This document shows positions 29,178 to 38,785 of a stretch of 64,000 nucleotides of DNA, one piece after another. Where the stretch lies: the NCBI GenBank assembly GCA_020847535.1, contig JADLBU010000031.1, positions 1 to 64,000 of the forward strand, given 5' to 3'. A program made the translations under genes and the position numbers. Under the pieces are notes generated by a model. It saw nothing but the letters and a program-made list of their open reading frames with translations. It did no database searches and was not told the origin of the DNA. The stretch's first letter is position 1. Each line of letters begins with the position of its first letter. Source of the stretch: Phycisphaerales bacterium (GTDB taxonomy: Bacteria > Planctomycetota > Phycisphaerae > Phycisphaerales > UBA1924).

Positions 29178-29205
29178 GGCAGTGGGGAGTAGGCAGTAGG
29201 GGAAG
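29178..29205. repeat. 7-bp-period repeat, exact 20-bp match to the 4440 repeat
   Basis: GGCAGTGGGGAGTAGGCAGT occurs identically at 4440-4459 and 29178-29197. Confidence 0.9.
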
Positions 29206-29209
29206 GCAA

Positions 29210-30574
29210 TCAGGACGTTCGGCGAGCGAGTCGGCGTTGGGCGGCGAGATGCATGAGTTGCTGGGCGCGGGATTGGATGTCTTTGAGGACGGGTTCGATG
29301 GGTTGGCCGTTCCAGGCCTGGTCGAAGGCGCGGGAGGTCATGTCGGCGTACTGCTGCCAGACGCGGGTTTGGGGGAGGATGAGGGCTCGCGGGCTTTTGA
29401 CGATCGAGTCGAAGGTTGTAACAAACGGGTTGGGGTGAGCGCTTGTGAACTCGGTGGAGACAGCGCGGAGTGGGGAGCTCTTGCCGTGGGCGGTGGCGAG
29501 TTCTTCCTGGACATCCTGGCGCTGCATGAAGCGGATGAATTGCCAGGCCTCGCGTGGGTGGCGACAGCCGCGCGGGACCATCAGGATGTCGGCCTCGACC
29601 ATGCCCAGGGGCGCGGAGGGGTCGAGGAGTGGATCATGGACGGGCGGCGATGCGCACGCGAACCGGAGATTGGGGGCCTGCGTGCGGGCGAAGTTGGCGA
29701 GCCAGGGGCCCTGGATCACCATGGAGGCCCGGCCGGAGAAGAACGGATCGCCGGCGGTGTGGTAGGAGCGATCGAAGGTGCGTGCGAGCGAGCGGGATTG
29801 CTGGATTCCCAGGCGAGCGGCGGTGCGTGAGATCCAGTTGAAGGCGGAGAGCCCGGATGGATCGGCGAGCGTGGCGCGGTCGCTCGCCGGGTCGTAGAGC
29901 GTTCCGCCGAAGAGGATGGGCCAGAAGTAGGGCCACCATTGCGGGAGGTTCTGCTGGAAGCCGGTGCGGGTGAGGTTGCCGTAGGTGTCGCGCTGGGTGA
30001 GTTGGTCGGCGAGCGTGTCGAGTTGGGAGATGGTCTGAGGGAGGCGGGTGGGGTCGATGCCGGCTTCTTGGAGATGATCGAGGTTGCAATAGAGGCCCAG
30101 GGCGTAGCAGCTTGTGACGGCGGCCCATTGGCGATCGCGGTAGGTGAGCAGCGAGCGGATGGAGGGGGCGTAGATCTCGGGGTCGAGCGGTTCGGTGGGA
30201 GTGGCCAGCTCATCGAAGGGGATCGCGGCGAGCGATTCGGCGAAGTGGGGGATGTTGAAGCTGTAGAGGCCGACAAGGTCGGGGGGATCTCCACCGCCGA
30301 TCGCGACCATGGCCTTGGGGACGATGTCGGCGATCGGTATGCGGCGGATCCAGATGCGATCCTGCGTTGTGTTGAAGCGATCGATGATGCGGTCGAGTGC
30401 GAGGCCTTCGATGCCGGTCCATTTCTCCCAGTAGTCGAGGATGGTGCGGCCGGCGGGAATGTTGGCGTGGGAGCGCGGGGTGCGTGGCCAGAGGAGAGCG
30501 CTTGCGGCGGCAGCGCCGGCGATTCCGAGGGCAGCGCGGCGGGTGATCCTGGCTGGGCGCGTGGTACTTGACAT
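29210..30574 (-). CDS. Extracellular sugar-binding protein of ABC transporter, Tat-type signal
   Basis: RITRRAALGIAGAAAASALLW; ILDYWEKWTG...GGGDPPDLVGLYSFNIPHFAES; SMVIQGPWLANF. Confidence 0.85.
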   Translation of the reverse strand: MSSTTRPARITRRAALGIAGAAAASALLWPRTPRSHANIPAGRTILDYWEKWTGIEGLALDRIIDRFNTTQDRIWIRRIPIADIVPKAMVAIGGGDPPDLVGLYSFNIPHFAESLAAIPFDELATPTEPLDPEIYAPSIRSLLTYRDRQWAAVTSCYALGLYCNLDHLQEAGIDPTRLPQTISQLDTLADQLTQRDTYGNLTRTGFQQNLPQWWPYFWPILFGGTLYDPASDRATLADPSGLSAFNWISRTAARLGIQQSRSLARTFDRSYHTAGDPFFSGRASMVIQGPWLANFARTQAPNLRFACASPPVHDPLLDPSAPLGMVEADILMVPRGCRHPREAWQFIRFMQRQDVQEELATAHGKSSPLRAVSTEFTSAHPNPFVTTFDSIVKSPRALILPQTRVWQQYADMTSRAFDQAWNGQPIEPVLKDIQSRAQQLMHLAAQRRLARRTS

Positions 30575-30600
30575 GGTCGCCGTGTCGGGACACAAAGCAG

Positions 30601-30698
30601 CTCACCACAGAGGACACAGAGAAAACACAGAGCGCGATCAGAGGGGCTTGTGTTTGCCCTTTTATTTCTTGCCTTTCATCTGTGCTCTCTGTGGTGAG
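30601..30698. repeat. Inverted repeat of CACAGAG-type sequence
   Basis: CTCACCACAGAG (30601-30612) and CTCTGTGGTGAG (30687-30698), exact 12-bp arms. Confidence 0.85.
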
Positions 30699-30715
30699 GC
30701 TTCTTCCCCCGTCTT

Positions 30716-32875
30716 TCAGTGTCGGTGCTTGAGTTCGCTGACCGGGACCTGCTGCTTCTTGATGCCGGGGCCGGCCCAGGTCACGACCAGCTCGTGCCCG
30801 CCCGTGTTCTCGAAGTAGGTGACTTCAATGGGGTGCCAGCCGGCGGCGAGCGGGATGTGACCGAAGCGGTCCTGGGGGCTGTGGGGCTTGTCGTTATCGA
30901 CGACGAGACGATCGGCGATCCGGAGCTGGCTGCCATCATCGGATCGCGTGCCGAAGCGGTACATTCCATCGCGGGGGATGTGGATGAAGCCGCGGAAGCG
31001 GTAGGCCCAGTTGTCGTGGGTGGGGTGGGATGAGGTGTCAAAGCCCGTGGAGATTCCGGTGCGGATGGGTGTGAGCGAGGCGAGCTCGTTGACCGACTTG
31101 ATTGCGGCGTTGAACTGTTCGAAGGCGAGGCCATCGGACAATCCCGTCGTTTCGACCGCCGGGATCGGCGCAACCTGGGTGAACGTGCGGCGGGCCACAG
31201 GGCTGACGGGTTGATCCCCTCGGAAAGAGCGGGCAGACAGGGTGCAGGTGCGGCGGATCGTGACCGGCTTGCCTTCGGCGCTCAGAGAAGTCGCCGTCGG
31301 ATCGCTGCCATCATTGGTGTAGCGGATGGTGACGCCCGTGCGATTCGAAGTCAGATGGACCGGGATCTGGTCGACGAACTGGTCGGAATCCGCCTCGATC
31401 ACGGGAGGTGCACTGAGGTCTGGTGCGCCAGTGATGTCCAGTGCGATCACGGAGTCGTAGGGATCTGGGGCGGATCCCGAGACATGGACGATCAGGTCAT
31501 CGCCGCGGCGGCTGCATTTTTGGTACCCGCGAGCCGCAGGAATGGATGTGGAATCGGCGATCCCATCGCCGTTGAGGTCTGTCCCGGATCCCGAGATGCC
31601 ACGCGGGGAAAGCACATGAACCGCCGTCGCCGTGTTCATCAACCCTGGGAGGACGATGTCTCCGTTCGTCGGCCAGTCAAAGACGTGCAAGTACAGGCGC
31701 GTTTTGTGACGATCGAGCTGCTTCTGTGTGATGCAGCCCCACGCGAGCGGGGCATCGTACGGGCTGGCCTGTGTTCCGTAGATCGATTCGCCGTAGTTCT
31801 TCATCCAATGCCCGATCGCGGCGAGACGGTCGAGGCTCTCGGGCGGGATCTCTCCTTCGGCGGTCGGACCGACATTGAGGAGGAAGTTGCCACCCTTGGA
31901 GGCGATATCGGCGAGCTTGCGGATGAGGTCGGTGGTGGTCTTGAAGTTCTTGTCGGCGGCGTTGTATCCCCAGTGGCCGTTCATGGTCATGCAGGTTTCC
32001 CAGGGCACCTTGCGGAGGGCGCTGGCGGGGATCTCCTGCTCGGGGGTTGCGTAGTCGCCGGGCATGTTGCCATCCTCATCCATGCCCCAGGCTGCGCCGC
32101 CGCGGCCGACGCGGTTGTTGATGATGATGTTGGGCTGGAGGGAGCGGGTGTAGTTCTCGAGGTCGCGGCCGCGGACATCGTTCCACGTGCCCTCCCACTG
32201 GCCATCGAACCACAGGACGCCGATGGGGCCGTAGTTGGTGAGCAGCTCGGCGAGCTGGCCTTTCATGAAGCTGACGTAGCGGTCCATGTCTGCGCCGGTA
32301 TCGGGGCGCTGGTCCTTCTCCCACGGGCGGCGGGGCGTGTAGTCGGGGTGGTGCCAGTCCATGATCGAGTGGTACCAGCACATGGCGATCCCGTGGCGGG
32401 CGCAGGCATCGGCGAGCTCCTTCATGATGTCGCGCTTGAAGGGGGTGGACATCACATCCCAGTCAGTCATCTTTGAATCGAAGAGGGCGAAGCCATCGTG
32501 GTGCTTGGAGGTGATGACGATGTACTTCATGCCCGCGTTCTTGGCGGCGAGCACGATGGCATCGGCGTTGAACTTGACGGGGTTGAAATCGGCGAGGAAC
32601 TTGTCGTACTGGTCGACGGGGATGCGGCCGGTATCGCGGATCCACTCGCCGTGGTCGGTTCGATCTCCCCACTTGCCGGCGGGGACGGCGTAGAGGCCCC
32701 AGTGGATGAACATGCCGAAGCGGGCATCGGTCCACCAGGCGAGGCGCTTGTCGCGCTCGGCGATCGCGGCGGCGGATGCCTTGTTCGTGCCGGCATCGGT
32801 TGTGTGGGTCGTGGTGCTCGCGCAGCCGGCGGAGAGGGAGAGGATCGCGGCGAGCGGGATCGAGAACTTGAGCAT
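30716..32875 (-). CDS. Alpha-L-fucosidase (GH29) with C-terminal PA14-like domain, lipoprotein signal
   Basis: WWTDARFGMFIHWGLYAVPAGKW; YIVITSKHHDGFALFDSKMTDWDV; GVLWFDGQWEGTW; C-term DNWAYRFRGFIHIPRDGMYRFGTRSDDGSQLRIADRLVVDN. Confidence 0.93.
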   Translation of the reverse strand: MLKFSIPLAAILSLSAGCASTTTHTTDAGTNKASAAAIAERDKRLAWWTDARFGMFIHWGLYAVPAGKWGDRTDHGEWIRDTGRIPVDQYDKFLADFNPVKFNADAIVLAAKNAGMKYIVITSKHHDGFALFDSKMTDWDVMSTPFKRDIMKELADACARHGIAMCWYHSIMDWHHPDYTPRRPWEKDQRPDTGADMDRYVSFMKGQLAELLTNYGPIGVLWFDGQWEGTWNDVRGRDLENYTRSLQPNIIINNRVGRGGAAWGMDEDGNMPGDYATPEQEIPASALRKVPWETCMTMNGHWGYNAADKNFKTTTDLIRKLADIASKGGNFLLNVGPTAEGEIPPESLDRLAAIGHWMKNYGESIYGTQASPYDAPLAWGCITQKQLDRHKTRLYLHVFDWPTNGDIVLPGLMNTATAVHVLSPRGISGSGTDLNGDGIADSTSIPAARGYQKCSRRGDDLIVHVSGSAPDPYDSVIALDITGAPDLSAPPVIEADSDQFVDQIPVHLTSNRTGVTIRYTNDGSDPTATSLSAEGKPVTIRRTCTLSARSFRGDQPVSPVARRTFTQVAPIPAVETTGLSDGLAFEQFNAAIKSVNELASLTPIRTGISTGFDTSSHPTHDNWAYRFRGFIHIPRDGMYRFGTRSDDGSQLRIADRLVVDNDKPHSPQDRFGHIPLAAGWHPIEVTYFENTGGHELVVTWAGPGIKKQQVPVSELKHRH

Positions 32876-33170
32876 GAGGTGGCTCCTGCTGAAGAAGGGC
32901 GTTCTGCGGTCTATGCATGCGGTGATGGGCAATCGGCGTAGGCGAGATGGGTAGGTTGTGAGGGGCAGTCTCGCAGCTTGCCCACGAAAAGACAAGCGGA
33001 CGACTGGATCGCGGGTAGAGGATGACGACAGGCATGGCCCGCGCACGCCCTACGGGCCGCATGCGGCACCGATGTCATCGAGGGTTATGGCGCTGGCGCT
33101 GGCCACAGTCGCTTCAGTTGTCGATGACGATACGGGGCGCTGTGGTTGGAGTGGCGCAGGGAGACCGAGA

Positions 33171-33860
33171 ATGTCGCGAAGCCTACGGAAAGCACAAGTC
33201 CGAGCCTGGGGAGTCTGGACGGTCACCAGCGGACTGGCGGGCGTGCTTGCGGTTGTCGGCTTCAGGCCCGAGACGATCGAAGAGGGCCTGATGGAGCTGG
33301 GCCTTATCTTCGCCGCCTACGTGATGTCGATGGGGGTGATTGCTCGTCACGCCAAGGATGCCTCCACGCTCCTGGTGATGATCTGGGGCGGGATGTTCGG
33401 GATGTGGTGCCATAGTTGGCACGGGCTCTGCGACAAGGCGGTGGACCAGTTCCTGCCGAAGCTGGGGGTCGGCCCGCAGGTGGTGGAGTCGATGGACCTG
33501 CCGGCGGCGATCGCGGGCGCGGGGATGGTCAGCGCAGCCCTCTTGCTGGTCGCAACGAAATCAACACGGGTTGCCTGGTCCACGGTCGCGGCATCGCTTG
33601 GCGGGGCGGTGGTGCCGCTCATCGCGGATGACCCATCCACAGCACTGCCGTGGGTCGCCTTCGGTTGGCATGCGGTGGTGGCGGCGGCGATGGCGTTCTG
33701 GGCGGTCGATGAGGCGATGCGAGGTTCGGGGGCGAGGTGCCAGGCCTGCGGATCGGATGTGCAGGGCCTCAGCAGTCCGGTGTGCCCGCATTGCTCGGCC
33801 CCGCTGGGGGCGCATGTGCGCGACATCTTCGCGCCGCTGCCGGATCGCCGGCCGGTGTGA
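33171..33860 (+). CDS. Hypothetical membrane protein with C-terminal zinc ribbon
   Basis: Several hydrophobic segments; CQACGSDVQGLSSPVCPHCSAPLG. Confidence 0.6.
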   Translation: MSRSLRKAQVRAWGVWTVTSGLAGVLAVVGFRPETIEEGLMELGLIFAAYVMSMGVIARHAKDASTLLVMIWGGMFGMWCHSWHGLCDKAVDQFLPKLGVGPQVVESMDLPAAIAGAGMVSAALLLVATKSTRVAWSTVAASLGGAVVPLIADDPSTALPWVAFGWHAVVAAAMAFWAVDEAMRGSGARCQACGSDVQGLSSPVCPHCSAPLGAHVRDIFAPLPDRRPV

Positions 33861-34835
33861 TCAGGGCCTCGGGCCATCCGCGAGCTCGCGAGCGAGGCTT
33901 GACCAGCCTGCGAGCTTTCCGCGGCGCTCGGCGATCCGGACTTGACGGCGCAAGGGTCGCCAATCAAACAGCAGGGTTTTGAGGTACTGCCGCTTGGCGC
34001 GGGCGGTTTCGTCGTCGGCGCGGGTCGCCCACAAGGGATCGCATCCCTCGGCGATCCAGCGGAGTTTGGGATCGCCGCGGCAGATGCTCTCGCGCAGGCG
34101 TGCGAGGTATTCGGGGGTCTGGCGAGCGGCGGGGATGCGGTGAAGCATGGGTGCATCGGGCTCGTACCAGACTTCCCAGCCTGCCTGGCGGATGAGGAAG
34201 CAGACTTCGGCATCCTCAGCGCCGCATTCGAGGGCGGTGCCGGTGCGGGCGACCAGCTTGGAGTCGGTCATCCAGCGAGATTCATCGAAGGCCTGGCGGC
34301 GGATGCCCAGGGAGGCGCCCATGAGGAAGCTTCGGGAATCATCGAGACGCATGCGGCTTGGCCCGAAGTCTTGATCTCCCAGTGACTGGACGTAGACCCG
34401 TGCGAGTCGCGTTGGACCCGCTTCCCATTTGGGCTTGACCGGGCCGCTGGCGATCCCGGCTCGCGGGTGGTCGTCGAGCAGTTGCGTCAGGGCGGCGGCC
34501 CACCTCGGCGCAGGGAGGGTGTCATCATCGGTGAGCATGATGTAGGGTTCGGTGGTGATGCGGAAGAAAGTGCGCATCGCCTCGACCTTGCCGGGCTTGG
34601 GTTCGCGGACGACCTCGATGGGTATCTGGGGGTGTTTGGCGGCAAACGCCTGAACAGCGCCGGAGGTGTCGTCGGTCGAGTTGTTGTCGATGACAACCGT
34701 GCGCGTGATGCGTCCGCCGAGGCGATCCTGGCCGGCGATCGCCTCGAGGGTGGGGATGATGCGTGTGGCGGCGTTGTAGGCGCAGATCCCGATGACAACC
34801 GTGGGCGGCGAAGAATCTGGAGCGTTCGGGGGCAT
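33861..34835 (-). CDS. Family 2 glycosyltransferase
   Basis: VVIGICAYNAATRIIPTLEAIAGQ...NNSTDDTSGAV...PYIMLTDDDTLP. Confidence 0.9.
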   Translation of the reverse strand: MPPNAPDSSPPTVVIGICAYNAATRIIPTLEAIAGQDRLGGRITRTVVIDNNSTDDTSGAVQAFAAKHPQIPIEVVREPKPGKVEAMRTFFRITTEPYIMLTDDDTLPAPRWAAALTQLLDDHPRAGIASGPVKPKWEAGPTRLARVYVQSLGDQDFGPSRMRLDDSRSFLMGASLGIRRQAFDESRWMTDSKLVARTGTALECGAEDAEVCFLIRQAGWEVWYEPDAPMLHRIPAARQTPEYLARLRESICRGDPKLRWIAEGCDPLWATRADDETARAKRQYLKTLLFDWRPLRRQVRIAERRGKLAGWSSLARELADGPRP

Positions 34836-34944
34836 GAGCGGGGATGGTATTGCCGCAGAAACGAGCCGGAGTCGGGCCGCCGATGCGTGGTGGAGGATCT
34901 GGCGGGAACAATCCGGCCTGGCGGGGCGTTTGTAGTGAGGTCCG

Positions 34945-35466
34945 ATGCGGATTCCGCTGCACAAGGTCTACAGGGCGTTTCCCGAGCTTGATCGCTTCAC
35001 GGATGCGGAGTGCGAGCGGTACATCGCGTACATCCTGAAGAGCCGTGGTCGCGGCCGGCTCATTTCGCTGGCCGTCAGCGCTGTCGGATCGCTGGTGGTC
35101 GTTGTCGTATCGGCGCCATTTCTGATGTTCGCGGCGCGGCGGCTGAGCAATTTGCTCGCGGACACCAAGTGGATGCCTTCGGGAGGGATGAGCGTCGAGA
35201 TCACGACCGTGCTGCTGCTGGTGCTGTCGGGGGCGCTGGGGATCGGGTGGCTGGTGTGTGGCGATGTGTTGCTGCGACGGCTGTTGTTTGCACGGCTGAA
35301 GGAGTCGCGATGCCCGGGATGCGGGTATTCTCTGCTGGGCCTGGCCGTGCTGGAGCAGGGGCGGGTTCTGTGCCCGGAGTGCGGACAGTACACGTATCTG
35401 TCGGAACAGCAGTTGAGCCGGGAGGACCTGCTGGCGCCTGGGGAGGGTGGGAAACTCCCGGGATAG
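34945..35466 (+). CDS. Hypothetical membrane protein with zinc ribbon
   Basis: Two TM segments; CPGCGYSLLGLAVLEQGRVLCPECGQYT. Confidence 0.65.
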   Translation: MRIPLHKVYRAFPELDRFTDAECERYIAYILKSRGRGRLISLAVSAVGSLVVVVVSAPFLMFAARRLSNLLADTKWMPSGGMSVEITTVLLLVLSGALGIGWLVCGDVLLRRLLFARLKESRCPGCGYSLLGLAVLEQGRVLCPECGQYTYLSEQQLSREDLLAPGEGGKLPG

Positions 35467-35593
35467 CCGTATCGGCGGGAATGTCGCCGGGGTGACCATA
35501 TACTTTCCGTGGGGGCCGGAGGTGCTGCGTGCAGCGCTGATGGGAGCCAGACCACGCCCTTGACGCGGACGAGTGCCGCGAGGTGAAGCCGCC

Positions 35594-36862
35594 ATGACGA
35601 CCGCGATCAATCAGCCCAAGGTTGACCTCCAGCGTTCGACCGATCCGCTTCAGTTGATCGATGTTGATCACGTGCGGTTCCACGTGGGGAACGCCAAGCA
35701 GGCGGCGTTCTTCTACGCGCACTGCTTCGGGTTCCAGATCGAGCAGGTGTGCGACCTGACGACGGGTTCGCGTGATGCGGCCCATTACCTCCTGACGCAG
35801 GGGAACATCCGATTTCTGCTGACAAGCGGGCTCTCGACGGAGCATCCGGCAGCGCTCGAGGCGGCGATGTACGGAGACGGCGTGAAGGATGTCGCGTTCA
35901 CGGTGTTTGATGCGGAGAAGGCGTATGACCGGGCGATCAAGAACGGGGCGACGCCTGCGCCGGGCGGAGAGCCGCGGACGGTGCGTGATGAGCACGGGGC
36001 GATCACCACGGCAAGCATCCGGACGTACGGCAAGTGCATCCACACGTTCGTGAGCCGCGGGGGTGGGTACGACCTTGTGAATGTGAAGAAGGGCGGGGTG
36101 TTCGCGCCGCGATTCAAGAGGCTTGAGGGGTCGCACGATGCCTGTGATGCGACCGGCTGCGGGCCACAGAGCGGGGTGGGCAGCTCGATACTGTCGATCA
36201 ACGAGTACAACCGCAAGAACCCGTGCGGGCTCAAGTACGTGGACCACCTGGTGGGCAATGTCGAGATGGGGAAGATGAACTATTGGGTGAAGTTCTACGA
36301 GGATGTGCTCGAGTTCAGCATGTTCAAGCACTTCGACGATGCGGATATCTCGACGGAGTATTCCGCGCTGATGTCGAAGGTGATGGCGAGCGGGAACAAC
36401 CTGATCAAGATGCCGATCAACGAGCCGGCGGAGGGGAAGAAGAAGAGCCAGGTGCAGGAATACCTGGACTGGCACAACAACACGCCGGGCGTGCAGCACC
36501 TGGCGCTGCGGACGGATGATGAGCTCTACTCGATCGCCGCCCTGCGGGCGCGTGGGGTCGATTTTCTCTCGCTGCCGGATGCGTATTACGAGCAGGTCTG
36601 GGCACGCGTCAACAAGATGCTGACCGATCACGGGCATACACCCGTGAAGGAAGACCATCAGAAGGTCCGGGACCTGGGGATCCTGGTCGATGCGGATGAC
36701 GAGGGGTACCTGCTGCAGCTTTTCACCAAGCCGCTGCAGGACCGGCCGACGCTGTTCTTTGAGATCATCTGCCGCCGCGGGTCGCAGTCGTTCGGGAAGG
36801 GGAATTTCAAGGCGCTGTTTGAGGCGCTTGAGATTGAGCAGGAGAAGCGCGGGAATCTGTAG
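35594..36862 (+). CDS. hppD: 4-hydroxyphenylpyruvate dioxygenase
   Basis: VDHVRFHVGNAKQAAFFYAHCFGF; YVDHLVGNVEMGKMNYWVKFYEDVLEF; GVQHLALRTDD; FFEIICRRGSQSFGKGNFKALFEALE. Confidence 0.95.
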   Translation: MTTAINQPKVDLQRSTDPLQLIDVDHVRFHVGNAKQAAFFYAHCFGFQIEQVCDLTTGSRDAAHYLLTQGNIRFLLTSGLSTEHPAALEAAMYGDGVKDVAFTVFDAEKAYDRAIKNGATPAPGGEPRTVRDEHGAITTASIRTYGKCIHTFVSRGGGYDLVNVKKGGVFAPRFKRLEGSHDACDATGCGPQSGVGSSILSINEYNRKNPCGLKYVDHLVGNVEMGKMNYWVKFYEDVLEFSMFKHFDDADISTEYSALMSKVMASGNNLIKMPINEPAEGKKKSQVQEYLDWHNNTPGVQHLALRTDDELYSIAALRARGVDFLSLPDAYYEQVWARVNKMLTDHGHTPVKEDHQKVRDLGILVDADDEGYLLQLFTKPLQDRPTLFFEIICRRGSQSFGKGNFKALFEALEIEQEKRGNL

Positions 36863-36880
36863 AGCGCCGCGAACGGCTTC

Positions 36881-37828
36881 TTACCGGCTTGTAGCGGTTC
36901 GGAAGACATCGGTGCTCAGGTATTTGAGGCCCGAATCCACCATCAAGGTCACGACCTGGGCATCGGGTCCGAGGCGCTGGGCGATCTGGATCGCCGCGAG
37001 CACGTTGGCGCCCGATGAGGTTCCGGCGAACAGGCCCTCTTCGCGGGCCAGACGCCTTACCATCTCCTTGGCATCGGCGGTCGGGACCGGGATGACCTCA
37101 TCGATGAGGCTTGGCTCCCACAGGGGAGGCTGGTAGCCGATGCCGACACCCTCGATCTTGTGGGGGCCGGCTTGGCCACCGGAGAGGACCGCGGATTCTG
37201 CGGGCTCGACGGCGAACACCTTGATGGCGGGGTTGCAGCGCTTCAGCGCGGTCGCGGTGCCGCGAATAGATGCGGCGGTGCCGATGCATTGCACGAACGC
37301 ATCGACCCGCCCGGCGGTCTGGTTCCAGATCTCTTCACCGAGCGGGAAGTAACCGGCGATGCTGTCGAGGTTGTTGAGTTGATCAGTCCAGTAAGTTCGG
37401 GGCTCCCGGCTGATTTCTCGTGCGGTTTCGATCATGTCGAATATCAGCTTGCGGGTGGTCAGGCCGCCCTCGCTGGGGACAAGGGTGAGCCGGGCGCCCA
37501 GGGCCGTCATGTGATCGAGCTTCTCGCGGCTGAACGCATCGGATGTGACGATGCGGATGGGGTAACCCTTGGCGCTGCAGATGAACGCGAGCGATGTGCC
37601 GGTGCTGCCGCCGGTGTACTCGGCGACCGTATCGCCGGGCTTGAGTCTGCCATCCTGCTCGGCTTGCGAGATCATCGCCAGCGCTGCCCGGTCCTTCATG
37701 CTCCCGGTCGGGTTCTCCCATTCGAGCTTGGCGAACACTTTCCCGCTGCCGGGTGAAACGACTCGTTGCAGCTCGACCAGGGAAGTATTACCGATCGCGT
37801 GGAGGATTGGGCTATCGCGCGTGCTCAT
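36881..37828 (-). CDS. PLP-dependent cysteine synthase family protein
   Basis: IGNTSLVELQRV...KLEWENPTGSMKDRAALAMI; TGGSTGTSLAFI; PLP Lys in SMKDR. Confidence 0.9.
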   Translation of the reverse strand: MSTRDSPILHAIGNTSLVELQRVVSPGSGKVFAKLEWENPTGSMKDRAALAMISQAEQDGRLKPGDTVAEYTGGSTGTSLAFICSAKGYPIRIVTSDAFSREKLDHMTALGARLTLVPSEGGLTTRKLIFDMIETAREISREPRTYWTDQLNNLDSIAGYFPLGEEIWNQTAGRVDAFVQCIGTAASIRGTATALKRCNPAIKVFAVEPAESAVLSGGQAGPHKIEGVGIGYQPPLWEPSLIDEVIPVPTADAKEMVRRLAREEGLFAGTSSGANVLAAIQIAQRLGPDAQVVTLMVDSGLKYLSTDVFRTATSR

Positions 37829-38366
37829 CGCCGACTGCCCCATCCGCCGCGAGATCGCGGTAGTAGTAGGTTGTGGCGCATGGTTCGCCCCTTGGCATGA
37901 GAGCATAGCGGGGGATGACACCGACACGGACCCAGCCGAGGCGCTCGTACAGGCGAGCGGCATCGCCATCGGTGACGGCATCGAGCACCAGCAGCGTCTT
38001 GCCGCATTCGCGAGCCACTTGCTCGGCGGCGCGCATGAGGGCGGCTCCCAGGCCCTGGCGCCGCGCGCGGCGATGCACGAGCATCTTTGCGAGGTCGGCG
38101 CGGTGCGGCTGGTTGTCGGGCTGGTCGAGGATCAACTGCACGGTGCCGCAGATGCCATGGGCATCCTCGGCGATCAGGAGGGCGCGGTGGTTGGCGGCAA
38201 CACCGCGGGCGACCTGGTCCCAGAAGGCGATGGCACGCTCGCGTGACAGCGGGAGCATGAAGCTCACTGATGCGCCGCCTTCAACACAGTCGATCAGGAG
38301 GTCGGCGAGCTGCTCGATCTGCTCGCGAGTGACGGTGTGCAGTCGGTGTGGATGCGAGGCGGTCAT
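37812..38366 (-). CDS. GNAT family N-acetyltransferase
   Basis: ADLAKMLVHRRARRQGLGAALMRAAEQVARECGKTLLVLDAVTDGDAARLYERLGW; 17-bp overlap with the next gene. Confidence 0.88.
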   Translation of the reverse strand: MTASHPHRLHTVTREQIEQLADLLIDCVEGGASVSFMLPLSRERAIAFWDQVARGVAANHRALLIAEDAHGICGTVQLILDQPDNQPHRADLAKMLVHRRARRQGLGAALMRAAEQVARECGKTLLVLDAVTDGDAARLYERLGWVRVGVIPRYALMPRGEPCATTYYYRDLAADGAVGDEHAR

Positions 38367-38404
38367 CGCGGCCTCCGGGGTGCGGCTTGGCTTACGGTAG
38401 CGGC

Positions 38405-38785
38405 TCACCTCGTGGGCAGGTGATCGGCCCGCACGATGAGTTGGCGCTGATCCGCCAGGCGCACCCGGATCGCCAACGGTCCCGCATCGTTGATCGACAC
38501 GGGATTGAGGGCGAATTCGGCGATTGTTGACTCAAGGAAGGAGGAGCCGATGCCCAGGAGCAGATCTCGCTTGGCGTCGGGGCCGATGAATACACCAAGC
38601 GAACCACCGTTTGGAGTTGCGTAGAAGACGCGGTGGCTGGCGTTGTTGATGAGGACGCCGTGGAAACTCTCGAAGCCGGCGGTGGTATCCACGAGCGGCA
38701 GGTGCTCGCCCCCGGTCGTCGTGAACACGGCGGAGCCGCCATTGCGGAGCGTGGCGCAGAACGCGACCACGCCGGCATCGTTCAT
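38405..38785 (-). pseudogene. Possible 5'-truncated remnant of a tandem-repeat secreted protein
   Basis: GLFPTMNDAGVVAFCATLRNGGSAVFTTTGGEHLPLVDTT resembles one unit of NxxGxVAF-type repeat proteins; no signal peptide; upstream part runs into the arsR-like gene. Confidence 0.4.

Noticed and set aside
34945-34964. Overlap between divergent ORFs at the GT2/zinc-ribbon gene starts
   Set aside because: Disappears when the GT2 start is placed at the conserved MPPNAPDSSPPTVVIGICAYN (34835)
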